From positions 310,001 through 374,000 of the forward strand of contig NZ_BAEP01000075.1 of assembly GCF_000315015.1 (NCBI RefSeq): a DNA stretch of 64,000 nt. Direction: 5' to 3'. A program made the position numbers and the translations under genes. Numbering within the stretch: position 1 is the stretch's first letter; every line of letters begins with the position of its first letter. The DNA is from Paraglaciecola mesophila KMM 241 (GTDB taxonomy: Bacteria; Pseudomonadota; Gammaproteobacteria; Enterobacterales; Alteromonadaceae). Positions 1-8,354 of the stretch are shown in pieces. Under the pieces are notes generated by a model, which was given only the letters and a program-made list of their open reading frames with translations, did no database searches and was not told where the DNA came from.

Positions 1-75
1 AGTATAGCTAAACGGGATAGTAAATGCATCCATAAACATGGCTGAAGCCTTCTACTTTAGGCTACCACCAGAACA

Positions 76-906
76 TCATGGGCTAAGAAGTTCAATCATA
101 GTTTGTGCTTCCATGTGTGCGAATTTTATACCGTCCGTTACGTCTTGTTCTTCTAAACCCGCTTTGCGTAAAATCATCGGGTGAATCAAACTCAAAGCAC
201 TAAATTTATCAGGAGAAACCATAGCCACAGCTACGCGGCAAATGGTAAACATTAGGCTTACTTCGCGGCTCGAGTTTGCTGCCGTTTCATTGTTGGCATC
301 TGGCAACACTTGGTACAAATGTGCAGGGAGTCCCCATTGTTTTAATAAAGCGTAGGTGCAATCCGTATAAAAGAACCCCAGTACCGACTTTTGGCGTTTC
401 CAAGGTGGTACATGTTGGTCGTAATCGTTACAGGCAATTGCCAGTTCAGGGGTTTGCACTGCAACGATGAGTTCTCCGATATTGTGCAATAAGCCGATAA
501 CAAAATACCGAGCACTGGTGCGGGTTTGCGTCATTTTTGCTAAGTGTTTAGCCACCAATGCAGCGTAGATACTTTGTAACCAGAAACGCTTTAAATCAAT
601 TACGTCGTTGCTGAAATGTTCAAACGCAGACCCAGCCGTCTCGGCCATCACCAAATTGTACAGGGCTTCACCGCCCACTACATTAACGGCTTTATTCATG
701 TTATCCACTTGAGACTCAAAACGGAATAAGGCACTGTTGGCCAACTTCAGAAGCTTAGAGCTAAGGGCTGGGTCGGTAGACACAAGTCTCGCGATATCGT
801 CCGTGCTGGCATTGTTGCTGTCTAGCAGCGTGCGAATTTGTACACAAATTTTAGGTAAGGCGAATGACTCAGTAGCACGGGTTGCGTATTCATCAGCAGA
901 AAACAT
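76..906 (-). CDS. HDOD domain protein
   Basis: A 276-residue cytosolic protein that is almost entirely one HDOD domain (roughly residues 15-215), with the family pattern of a helical N-terminal part (STDPALSSKLLKLANSALF) and an HD-like core around LLHNIGELIV. HDOD proteins are found in signalling and chemotaxis-linked regulation in gammaproteobacteria, often fused to receiver or GGDEF domains. Here the domain stands alone, so no input or output module is visible. The gene is monocistronic and divergent from the hydrolase that follows. The family is clear but the partner and signal are unknown. Confidence 0.85.
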   Translation of the reverse strand: MFSADEYATRATESFALPKICVQIRTLLDSNNASTDDIARLVSTDPALSSKLLKLANSALFRFESQVDNMNKAVNVVGGEALYNLVMAETAGSAFEHFSNDVIDLKRFWLQSIYAALVAKHLAKMTQTRTSARYFVIGLLHNIGELIVAVQTPELAIACNDYDQHVPPWKRQKSVLGFFYTDCTYALLKQWGLPAHLYQVLPDANNETAANSSREVSLMFTICRVAVAMVSPDKFSALSLIHPMILRKAGLEEQDVTDGIKFAHMEAQTMIELLSP

Positions 907-1030
907 AAGCTAGCCCTTTGATTTTTTTATTATTAGTTGCTCAGTATAGCCCCCATTGTTGCAATATTGATATTGAACTAAAGGCGCTTTTACAGGCCAA
1001 AACGGAGTGTCTTCATTTAGGTCTTTTTTT

Positions 1031-1972
1031 ATGTCCAATGCTCTACCTGTAGAATTGAGAAATCACTCCGGCGCTGTTCGCCTTGCTTTTGATGCTTTTG
1101 GTGAGCGCGAAAATCCTCCCATCATGTTGATTATGGGGCTAGGGGCTCAGCGGTTTTTTTGGGAAGATGGATTTTGTAAAATGCTCGCAGAACAAGGCTT
1201 TTGGGTGATCCGTTTCGATAATCGAGATGTGGGTGAGAGCACAGTACTAGCTGATAGGTTGCCTCCAAATTTATTGCAGTTGGCGGCAAGCGGATTGTTT
1301 GACGCAGCCGTTTCTACTCCATATTCATTAAAAGATATGGCAGACGATGTGGTTAGTTTGATGGCGCAACTGGGGATCACTAAAGCCCATATAGTGGGCG
1401 CATCAATGGGAGGAATGATCGCTCAGCTATTAGCCATACATCATCCGCAAAATGTTCTGAGCTTGACTTCTATTATGTCTAGTACGGGTAATAAAAACCT
1501 GTATAAGCCTGACAAAATGGTATTACTTAAGTTGCTGAAACCGATGTCTAAAAAGCGGGAAAAATGCATCGAAAGTGGTGTTGAATTTTGGCGATCACTG
1601 CATGGCCATTTTTATACCTTCGACTTACTACGTACTGAAAGTCTAGTGCGACGAGCTTATGAAATAGGGGTTAGCACGGATGGGGTACTACGCCAGTTTG
1701 CCGCTATTTTGACTGCTAAGGATCGCACCAGCGGCCTGAATCGTTTATCTGTGCCAACATTGGTTATTCACGGCGAGGATGACCCCTTGCTTCCGGTGAG
1801 TAATGGTCACGCAACCGCGAGCGCAATTGATAACGCGATATTAAAAATTTATGCAGGAATGGGGCATACCTTGCCCATTGAATTGTGGCGGTCTATCGTC
1901 AGCGATATAGCAAACATGGCGCACCGTGCAGATTTAAGCGAGGATTGCGAGCGACTACGGGCCGCGGTTTAG
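1031..1972 (+). CDS. alpha/beta hydrolase
   Basis: A cytosolic alpha/beta-hydrolase-fold enzyme of about 313 residues. The nucleophile elbow is GASMGG, the acid is probably the Asp in HGEDDPLLP and the histidine lies in GMGHTLP near the C-terminus, which gives a complete Ser-Asp-His triad. It resembles the broad esterase or haloalkane-dehalogenase-like group, and no substrate can be named. An in-frame GTG at 1007 would add eight residues; I prefer the ATG at 1031, where homology-like sequence begins, although neither start has a strong ribosome site. The stop overlaps tail-to-tail with the DUF1289 gene on the other strand. Confidence 0.85.
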   Translation: MSNALPVELRNHSGAVRLAFDAFGERENPPIMLIMGLGAQRFFWEDGFCKMLAEQGFWVIRFDNRDVGESTVLADRLPPNLLQLAASGLFDAAVSTPYSLKDMADDVVSLMAQLGITKAHIVGASMGGMIAQLLAIHHPQNVLSLTSIMSSTGNKNLYKPDKMVLLKLLKPMSKKREKCIESGVEFWRSLHGHFYTFDLLRTESLVRRAYEIGVSTDGVLRQFAAILTAKDRTSGLNRLSVPTLVIHGEDDPLLPVSNGHATASAIDNAILKIYAGMGHTLPIELWRSIVSDIANMAHRADLSEDCERLRAAV

Positions 1973-2217
1973 TCCAGTAAGTCGCCCTGGATAGGGGGAG
2001 CAGGGGGCTGCGCATCTTGGTTACGCTTACGCGCAAAAGCACGCTTTTTACGCAAGGCACAAGCCTTCACAATTTTACTTTTCACCTGGTCGTCTAAGTT
2101 CACCCAATGCAAACGTTCTTCTCTGGAGCGATAACAGCCTAAGCAATATCCACGCGGGCCTGCTTGGCAAACGCCAATACAAGGACTTTCAATGTGGAAT
2201 ATTTCAAGTTGCTGCAA
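1969..2217 (-). CDS. DUF1289 family cysteine-rich protein
   Basis: A small protein of 82 residues with the DUF1289 signature: SPCIGVC, then a GYCLGC motif and a following Arg/Trp-rich stretch (SREERLHW). The four cysteines suggest a metal or Fe-S site; that is a family-level expectation and is not shown by the sequence alone. The C-terminus is basic and proline-rich. The only usable start ahead of the cysteines is a TTG at 2217. It converges with the upstream hydrolase, sharing the stop-codon bases. Function is unknown. Confidence 0.8.
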   Translation of the reverse strand: MQQLEIFHIESPCIGVCQAGPRGYCLGCYRSREERLHWVNLDDQVKSKIVKACALRKKRAFARKRNQDAQPPAPPIQGDLLD

Positions 2218-2313
2218 CAGGGTGTTCCTATATGAGGGATAACATAAAGTTTACGTCGAGCGAGGGACAATTGGTACTGTTTAGGTCACACATACCGGTT
2301 GGCAAGATACTAG

Positions 2314-2351
2314 AAAGCCAACTAGGGTGCGAAACCCTAGTTGGCTTTTTT
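2314..2351. terminator. Long hairpin, probable bidirectional terminator
   Basis: A perfect 15-bp inverted repeat (AAAGCCAACTAGGGT and its complement) with a 4-nt loop, followed on the plus strand by a run of T. It lies just beyond the 3' end of the M13 peptidase gene and upstream of the DUF1289 gene, and most likely ends transcription of the peptidase gene on the minus strand, where the T-run is shorter. Confidence 0.75.
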
Positions 2352-2383
2352 AAAGCAAATTGTTTAAATCTGTGGTGTTTGCT

Positions 2384-4465
2384 CTACCAGATTTTCACAC
2401 GATCTTCTGGTTTCAGATACATATTGTCGTCTTCTTTCACGTCAAACGCTTTATAAAATGCATCCACATTGCCAACGATACCGTTTACTCGGTACTCACC
2501 AGGTGAATGGGGGTCACTAAGCAAACGTGCGCGAAGAGCATCTTCACGCATCTTGCTGCGCCACACTTGCGCGTAACCCATAAAGAAACGTTGATCGCCC
2601 GTTAAGCCATCAATTACCTTGCCCTCTTTTTCACCTAATGACATGTGGTATGCCTTATAACCTATGGTTACACCGGCTAAATCACCAATGTTTTCGCCTA
2701 GGGTCAACTCGCCGTTAACGTTTTGACCAGGGATTGGCTCAAAAGCATCAAATTGGGCAACAAGTTTTTTGCCAAGCACATCGAAAGCGGCGCGATCTTC
2801 GTCGCTCCACCAACTACGTAGATTGCCTTCGCCATCGTACTTTGAGCCTTGATCATCAAAGCCATGGCCGATTTCGTGACCTATGACTGCACCAATAGCG
2901 CCATAGTTGACGGCATCATCAGCGGTCATATCAAAAAATGGTGATTGCAAAATACCCGCTGGAAAGACGATCTCGTTACGCACTGGGCTGTAGTAAGCGT
3001 TAATTGTTTGCGGTGTCATGCCCCAATCAGCTTTATCGACAGGTTTGCCAATTTTGGCTACATCTACGGCGTGATCGAATTCGAAATAACGCAGATAGTT
3101 GCCCACCAAGTCGTCTGCGGCAATGGTTAAGTCATCGTAATTCAACCATTTATCTGGATATCCGATTTTAGGCGTAAATTTCGCGAGTTTTTCACGTGCT
3201 GCTTTCTTAGTCTCGGGCGTCATCCACTCGAGCTGATCAATGCTTTCTCCGTATGCTTTGGTCAAGTTTTTAACTAACTCATCCATTTTTGCTTTCGCTT
3301 CAGGAGTAAAGTGACGCTCAACATATTGCTGGCCTAATACTTCACCTAACACACCACTGGTTGCGGCGACAGCGCGTTTCCAACGAGGTTGCTGCTCTGG
3401 TATACCATTGAGAGTTTTCGAGTGAAAATCAAAATGCAGGTTTACCAACTCTTCATCTAAACGCGTGGCATAGGCATCGATCAAATTGTAAGTGAGGTAG
3501 TTCTTCCAAACTTGTACGTCATGGTTAGTGTATATTTCGCCTACGGCTTCAAAATAAGGCATATTACGCACGATGACTTCATCTACACTGCCGATACCAC
3601 TTGCATCAGCATAAGCCTGCCAGTCAAAGCTACTGCCCATTAGGCTGATTACTTCTTGCGTGCTGCGTTTGTTGTAATTTTTTTCTGCGTCGCGGCTTTC
3701 TACGCGCGAGATATGCTTGGAGGCAATGTCTTTTTCTAAATCCATTAACTCTGAAGCGGCTTGAACAGGGTTACTTACGCCAGCTTTTTCTAGTAGAGCT
3801 GCCATGTATGTTTGTGTTGCATTACGAAAGTTAACGAATTTTTCTTCGTCTTTACTGTAATAGTCACGATCAGGCAAGGTCAAGCCGCCTTGCACTAAGT
3901 ACATACCAACAACTTCAGGCTTTTTGGCATCAGGTGACACATAGAAATTGAAGATCCCGCCAATACCTTTGGTGTAAAGCTCGCCAAATTTAGCCGATAT
4001 TTGCTTCATATCACTGATATCGTTAATACTGTCAAGCTCAGCTTCAAGTGGTGAGAGGCCTAACGAGTTGGCTAATTCAACGTTCATGTAACTATTATAC
4101 ATGTCGCCTAATTTTTGCGTATTTGTGCCTTTCTCGGCGTTGCTGTCAGCAGCTTCTTGGATAATGGTTTTAAGATGATCTTGGGTATCATCGTATAACA
4201 CGTTAAATACACCGTAGTTTGACTTGTCGCCAGGGATTTCTGTGGTTTCAAGCCATGCACCATTCACATGGCGAAATAAATCATCTTGAGGGCGAACGGT
4301 TTTATCAATTGCTGTTAAGTCTATACCTGATAATTCAGGGGCCTTTTGCTCGGCGACTTTTGTGGTGTCTTGCTTTGTTTCTGGCTCTTTTTCAGGGCTA
4401 GGACTACAGGCGCTCAAACCCAATGCAATGCATACGCTCATTGCCACTAAAGATAGCTTTTTCAT
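2384..4465 (-). CDS. M13 family zinc metallopeptidase, lipoprotein (PepO/neprilysin type)
   Basis: A 693-residue endopeptidase. The N-terminus is a lipoprotein signal (LGLSACS, lipid cysteine near residue 20), so the enzyme is probably anchored in the envelope. A long M13 N-terminal domain precedes the catalytic domain with HEIGHGFDDQG at about residue 529 and the downstream glutamate in GENIGDLAG, which together supply the zinc ligands and catalytic Glu. The C-terminal tryptophan in VKIW is typical of M13 peptidases. Length is normal for the family. Such enzymes degrade oligopeptides, though the natural substrate here is unknown. It is monocistronic, with a hairpin at its 3' end and a 340-bp gap upstream. 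Confidence 0.93.
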   Translation of the reverse strand: MKKLSLVAMSVCIALGLSACSPSPEKEPETKQDTTKVAEQKAPELSGIDLTAIDKTVRPQDDLFRHVNGAWLETTEIPGDKSNYGVFNVLYDDTQDHLKTIIQEAADSNAEKGTNTQKLGDMYNSYMNVELANSLGLSPLEAELDSINDISDMKQISAKFGELYTKGIGGIFNFYVSPDAKKPEVVGMYLVQGGLTLPDRDYYSKDEEKFVNFRNATQTYMAALLEKAGVSNPVQAASELMDLEKDIASKHISRVESRDAEKNYNKRSTQEVISLMGSSFDWQAYADASGIGSVDEVIVRNMPYFEAVGEIYTNHDVQVWKNYLTYNLIDAYATRLDEELVNLHFDFHSKTLNGIPEQQPRWKRAVAATSGVLGEVLGQQYVERHFTPEAKAKMDELVKNLTKAYGESIDQLEWMTPETKKAAREKLAKFTPKIGYPDKWLNYDDLTIAADDLVGNYLRYFEFDHAVDVAKIGKPVDKADWGMTPQTINAYYSPVRNEIVFPAGILQSPFFDMTADDAVNYGAIGAVIGHEIGHGFDDQGSKYDGEGNLRSWWSDEDRAAFDVLGKKLVAQFDAFEPIPGQNVNGELTLGENIGDLAGVTIGYKAYHMSLGEKEGKVIDGLTGDQRFFMGYAQVWRSKMREDALRARLLSDPHSPGEYRVNGIVGNVDAFYKAFDVKEDDNMYLKPEDRVKIW

Positions 4466-4805
4466 ATTTTTCCTTGTGAAGTGATGTTACACCATTATGC
4501 CTAAAGTTCGTGATACGTCACGAGAACGGGCAGTGCACTCACTTTTATTCTGTCGTTTAGGCAGCGAGCAGTCTAATGTCAACGAACGAGAAGTGCAAAA
4601 TCCTTAACTCCAAGAATCGTATAATAAGTGTGAAAATTTGTAACATCCTATATTTAGCTGAATTTTAGGTAATTTCAGCGCATTTCACGCTATAAAGGTT
4701 ATTCGGCGAGTCTTCGCCGTTGGAGGTCAGACCGCATGTTGGGAGAAATAAAAAAGGGCCCTGAGGCCCTTTTTAAAATTTAACGTGCAAGCGGTTGAGT
4801 GTTAC
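4466..4805. other. Intergenic region upstream of the M13 peptidase gene
   Basis: 340 bp without a gene. It contains the lpdA terminator near 4750-4775 and presumably the promoter of the M13 gene reading leftward. A TTGACA-like hexamer on the minus strand at 4577-4582 is followed 17 bp later by a weak TAAACG, a poor promoter match. Nothing else is recognisable. Confidence 0.5.
4749..4775 (-). terminator. Rho-independent terminator of lpdA
   Basis: AAAAAGGGCC-CTGA-GGCCCTTTTT forms a GC-rich stem flanked by A and T runs, about 30 bp beyond the lpdA stop codon. It would work on either strand, but only lpdA ends here. Confidence 0.88.
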
Positions 4806-6230
4806 TTACTTTTTCTTTTTCGCTTTCGGGTTAGGCAAATCTGTAATGCTACCTTCGTACATTTCAGCGGCCAGACCAATAGACTCATTCAAGGTAGGGT
4901 GAGCATGGATAGTCAATGCGATATCTTCAGCATCTGCACCCATCTCGATCGCAAGGCCGATTTCGCCTAGCATTTCCCCTGCGTTGGTACCCACAATGGC
5001 GCCACCGATAATACGGTGAGTGTCTTTATCGAAAATAAGCTTAGTCATTCCGTTGGTCGCAGCAGAAGCGATTGCTCGACCAGAAGCTGCCCAAGGGAAG
5101 TTAGCTGTTTCAAAGCTTATGCCTTGCTCTTTTGCTTCTTTTTCAGTTAAACCAACCCAAGCCATTTCTGGCTCAGTGTAGGCAACAGAAGGAATGCATT
5201 TCGGGTCAAAGTAATGCTTCATACCAGAGATAACTTCTGCAGCTACATGGCCTTCATGTACGGCTTTGTGAGCAAGCATAGGTTGACCTACTAGGTCACC
5301 GATAGCAAAAATGCTGCTAACGTTGGTACGCATTTGCTTATCAACATTGATAAACCCGCGCTCATCAACGGTTACGCCAGCTTTGTCAGCGTCAACTAAC
5401 TTACCGTTAGGACGACGACCAACAGCCACCAATACTTTGTCGTATTTAACCGGTTCTGCCGGTGCTTGTTTACCTTCAAACGTGACATACAAACCGTCAT
5501 CTTTTGCTTCAACCGCAGTCACTTTGGTTTCAAGCATGATGTTGAATTTGTCTTTAACGGTCTTTTGATAAATCTTAACGATGTCTTTATCAGCTGCTGG
5601 CACCAATTGATCCAAGAACTCAACCACGTCAATTTGTGAACCTAACGCACTGTAAACCGTACCCATTTCAAGACCGATGATACCACCGCCTAAAACTAGC
5701 ATTTTACCAGGGATGTCTTTCATCTCTAGGGCGCCAGTTGAGTCGATCACCCGAGGGTCATCTTGAGGGATAAAAGGCAAACTAACAGGCTCAGAGCCGG
5801 CTGCAATAATAGCGTTATCAAAAGAAATTGTGGTCGTGCCATCTTCGCCTTTCACTTCAAGGGTGTTACTGCCTGTGAATTTGCCGTAACCTTGCACGTG
5901 TTTGACTTTACGCATTTTAGACATACCAGCAAGACCGCCAGTGAGTTTGTCAACTACACTGTCTTTCCAGTCACGAATTTTGTCTAAATCAAATTTTGGC
6001 GCGCCAAAATCGACACCATGAGCAGATAATGCTTTGGCTTCTTCGATTACTTTTGCTACATGCAGTAACGCCTTAGATGGGATGCAACCTACGTTTAAGC
6101 ACACACCACCCAGCTTGCTGTTTACGTCAACAATTACTGTTTCGATTCCTAAGTCAGCAGCACGGAAAGCTGCGGAATAACCACCAGGGCCCGCACCAAG
6201 CACTACCAACTGAGTTTTAATTTCACTCAT
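4806..6230 (-). CDS. lpdA: Dihydrolipoyl dehydrogenase (E3)
   Basis: A 474-residue flavoprotein that reoxidises the dihydrolipoyl arms of the pyruvate dehydrogenase complex, and probably of the 2-oxoglutarate and glycine cleavage complexes, with NAD+. Visible are the FAD-binding GAGPGG (12-17), the redox disulfide CLNVGC (Cys44/Cys49), an NAD-binding glycine motif (GGGIIGLE), and the C-terminal HAHPTLNE with the catalytic His-Glu pair. Length is the family standard. It is the last gene of the pdhR-aceE-aceF-lpdA locus, but a hairpin in the gap before it suggests partial termination or a promoter of its own, as known for E. coli lpd. Confidence 0.97.
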   Translation of the reverse strand: MSEIKTQLVVLGAGPGGYSAAFRAADLGIETVIVDVNSKLGGVCLNVGCIPSKALLHVAKVIEEAKALSAHGVDFGAPKFDLDKIRDWKDSVVDKLTGGLAGMSKMRKVKHVQGYGKFTGSNTLEVKGEDGTTTISFDNAIIAAGSEPVSLPFIPQDDPRVIDSTGALEMKDIPGKMLVLGGGIIGLEMGTVYSALGSQIDVVEFLDQLVPAADKDIVKIYQKTVKDKFNIMLETKVTAVEAKDDGLYVTFEGKQAPAEPVKYDKVLVAVGRRPNGKLVDADKAGVTVDERGFINVDKQMRTNVSSIFAIGDLVGQPMLAHKAVHEGHVAAEVISGMKHYFDPKCIPSVAYTEPEMAWVGLTEKEAKEQGISFETANFPWAASGRAIASAATNGMTKLIFDKDTHRIIGGAIVGTNAGEMLGEIGLAIEMGADAEDIALTIHAHPTLNESIGLAAEMYEGSITDLPNPKAKKKK

Positions 6231-6301
6231 TTTGACCTCAATCTATTGATTTTCTTCCAGACTCCGGGAAATTCTACCTAGCCGATGTCTGGTTAGCAAA
6301 G

Positions 6302-6335
6302 AAAAGGCGATAACTTTTTGTACATTATCGCCTAG
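6302..6335 (-). terminator. Hairpin between aceF and lpdA
   Basis: Read on the minus strand, AGGCGATAA pairs with TTATCGCCT across a loop of about 12 nt and is followed by TTTTC. It begins only a few bases after the aceF stop codon. It looks like an attenuating terminator that would reduce lpdA relative to aceEF. Confidence 0.6.
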
Positions 6336-6342
6336 CTGTTCG

Positions 6343-8334
6343 TTACAGTAACATTTCGCGCAAGTCACCTAGGACTTTGCCCAAGTGTACAGCGAAGCGT
6401 GCGGCAACTGCGCCATCAATGACTCGGTGATCGTAAGACAAAGATAAAGGCAACATTAGCCTTGGTTCGAAGTCTTTACCGTTCCATTTCGGCTTCATTT
6501 CACTTTTAGACACACCTAATATGGCGACATCTGGCGCATTTACAATAGGAGTAAACGCGGTTCCGCCAATTCCGCCTAGGCTAGAAATGGTGAAACAACT
6601 GCCTTGCATGTCAGCCGCCTTAAGTTTGCCGTCTCGCGCCTTGATGCTGATTTCCATCAATTCTCTCGATAGCTCGTAAATGCCTTTCTTATCAACATCA
6701 CGTACCACAGGTACCACCAAACCGTTTGGTGTTTCCACCGCAATACCCACGTGGAAATACTTCTTCTGGATCAAGCTCTCACCTGACTCAGACAAAGAAG
6801 AATTAAACACAGGGTACGCTTGAAGAGCATCCGCTACGGCTTTCATCATGAAAACCAACGGCGTTATTTTAAAGCCAAGCTTTTTCTTTTCAGCAACCAC
6901 ATTTTGTTGTTTGCGGAATGCTTCTAAGTCTGTGATATCAGCTTCTTCAAACTGGGTGACGTGTGGGATAGTGACCCAATTACGATGTAAGTTCGGGCCA
7001 GAAATCTTCTGGATACGGGTCAATGGAATTTCTTCTACTTCGCCGAATTTGCTGAAATCCACTTTAGGTGGCGCAAGTACTTGTAAACCGCCACCGCCAG
7101 CGTTAACCGAAGACCCTGAGGTCATCTTAGGACGAGACAATTCATACTTAACGTAAGATTGAACATCTTCTTTTAACACACGGTTTTTAGGGCCAGTGCC
7201 TTTGACTTGAGTTAAATCAACTCCAAATTCACGAGCAACACGACGTACCGAAGGTGACGCATGTACTTTCCCTGCTTTGCCGCGCTCACCCGCAGACGGG
7301 TGGTGAGGCACAGGTGCTGATTTAGGGGCCTGTTGCGCAGGCGCCGATGTTTGTGCTGCTTGTGGCTCAGGTGCAGCCTTTGGCGCTGCCTTCACAGCGC
7401 TACCAGCAACTTCAAGCAAGAGCACGACTGAGCCTTCAGAAACCTTATCGCCCACATTGATCTTAAGCTCCTTTACAACACCGGCTTTAGGGGCCGGGAC
7501 GTCCATGGTCGCTTTGTCTGTTTCAAGGGTGATCAAACCGGTTTCTTCTTCGATTTTATCGCCCACAGCAACTAAGACTTCAATGACATCAACGTCGGTG
7601 TCGCCACCGATATCCGGTACGGTCACTTCAATTGTTTCAGGCTCGCCAGATGCTTGTTCTTCTTGCGCTGCAGGGGCACTTTCGGCTTGAGTCTGCTCTT
7701 GGGCAGGTGCTGCTTGTGCTTGAGGAGCGGAGTCAGCTTGCGCTGGCGCACTGCTTGCGACTTCTAGCAAAATCACCAACGAGCCTTCAGATACTTTATC
7801 ACCAGTACTTAGCTTCACTTCTTTCACAACACCGGCTTTAGGTGAAGGAACGTCCATGGTGGCTTTGTCTGTTTCAAGGGTGACAAGGCCTGTTTCTTCT
7901 TCGATGCTATCGCCGGCGGCGACAAGAATTTCAATGACCTCAACATCGGTGTCACCACCGATGTCGGGTACGGTCACTTCAATCACTTGTGCTGCTGAAG
8001 AAGCCGCTGGTGCTTCTTCTTTCGCAGGGCTGGCAGTTTCAGTCTTAGCAGGCTCAGGGGCTTGTTCTTGAGGTTCTTCAGCTGCGGGTGCGCTATCACC
8101 ACTAGACATTTTCATGATTAGTTGGTCTTGGCTGATTTTGTCACCGACCTTGACCGAAATATCACTGATTTTACCAGCGAAAGGGGCAGGGATATCCATG
8201 CTCGCTTTATCGCTTTCTACCGTGATAAGGGATGCTTCTGCGTCAACGTCGTCGCCAACAGCAACAAGTACTTCAATGACTTCTACTTCGTCGCCACCAA
8301 CATCGGGTACCAATACATCTTTTATATCTGACAT
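6343..8334 (-). CDS. aceF: Pyruvate dehydrogenase E2, dihydrolipoyllysine acetyltransferase
   Basis: A 663-residue core subunit of the pyruvate dehydrogenase complex, which transfers acetyl groups from lipoyl arms to CoA. It has three tandem lipoyl domains with lipoylated lysines in DKA motifs at residues 43, 157 and 274, joined by Ala/Pro/Gln-rich flexible linkers. A peripheral-subunit-binding domain (about 355-390, [15 protein letters not shown]) and the catalytic acetyltransferase domain with SYDHRVIDG near the C-terminus (His about 636) follow. The three-lipoyl layout matches E. coli AceF. Lipoyl domains 2 and 3 are very alike at DNA level, offset by 351 bp. It lies 20 bp downstream of aceE in the same operon. 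Confidence 0.97.
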   Translation of the reverse strand: MSDIKDVLVPDVGGDEVEVIEVLVAVGDDVDAEASLITVESDKASMDIPAPFAGKISDISVKVGDKISQDQLIMKMSSGDSAPAAEEPQEQAPEPAKTETASPAKEEAPAASSAAQVIEVTVPDIGGDTDVEVIEILVAAGDSIEEETGLVTLETDKATMDVPSPKAGVVKEVKLSTGDKVSEGSLVILLEVASSAPAQADSAPQAQAAPAQEQTQAESAPAAQEEQASGEPETIEVTVPDIGGDTDVDVIEVLVAVGDKIEEETGLITLETDKATMDVPAPKAGVVKELKINVGDKVSEGSVVLLLEVAGSAVKAAPKAAPEPQAAQTSAPAQQAPKSAPVPHHPSAGERGKAGKVHASPSVRRVAREFGVDLTQVKGTGPKNRVLKEDVQSYVKYELSRPKMTSGSSVNAGGGGLQVLAPPKVDFSKFGEVEEIPLTRIQKISGPNLHRNWVTIPHVTQFEEADITDLEAFRKQQNVVAEKKKLGFKITPLVFMMKAVADALQAYPVFNSSLSESGESLIQKKYFHVGIAVETPNGLVVPVVRDVDKKGIYELSRELMEISIKARDGKLKAADMQGSCFTISSLGGIGGTAFTPIVNAPDVAILGVSKSEMKPKWNGKDFEPRLMLPLSLSYDHRVIDGAVAARFAVHLGKVLGDLREMLL
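7480..7990 (-). repeat. Internal tandem repeat encoding lipoyl domains 2 and 3 of AceF
   Basis: Two stretches (about 7483-7630 and 7834-7981) share long identical blocks, including GTCCATGGT, GTCTGTTTCAAGGGTGA and TACGGTCACTTCAAT, at an offset of 351 bp (117 codons). The first lipoyl domain, around 8192-8320, is clearly more diverged. This indicates a relatively recent intragenic duplication or gene conversion. Confidence 0.8.
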
Positions 8335-8354
8335 TTTGATTTAATCCTCAATGG

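Noticed and set aside
2232-2456. Plus-strand ORF of 74 residues before the M13 gene
   Set aside because: It contains the hairpin at 2314-2351 and its end lies antisense in the M13 coding region.
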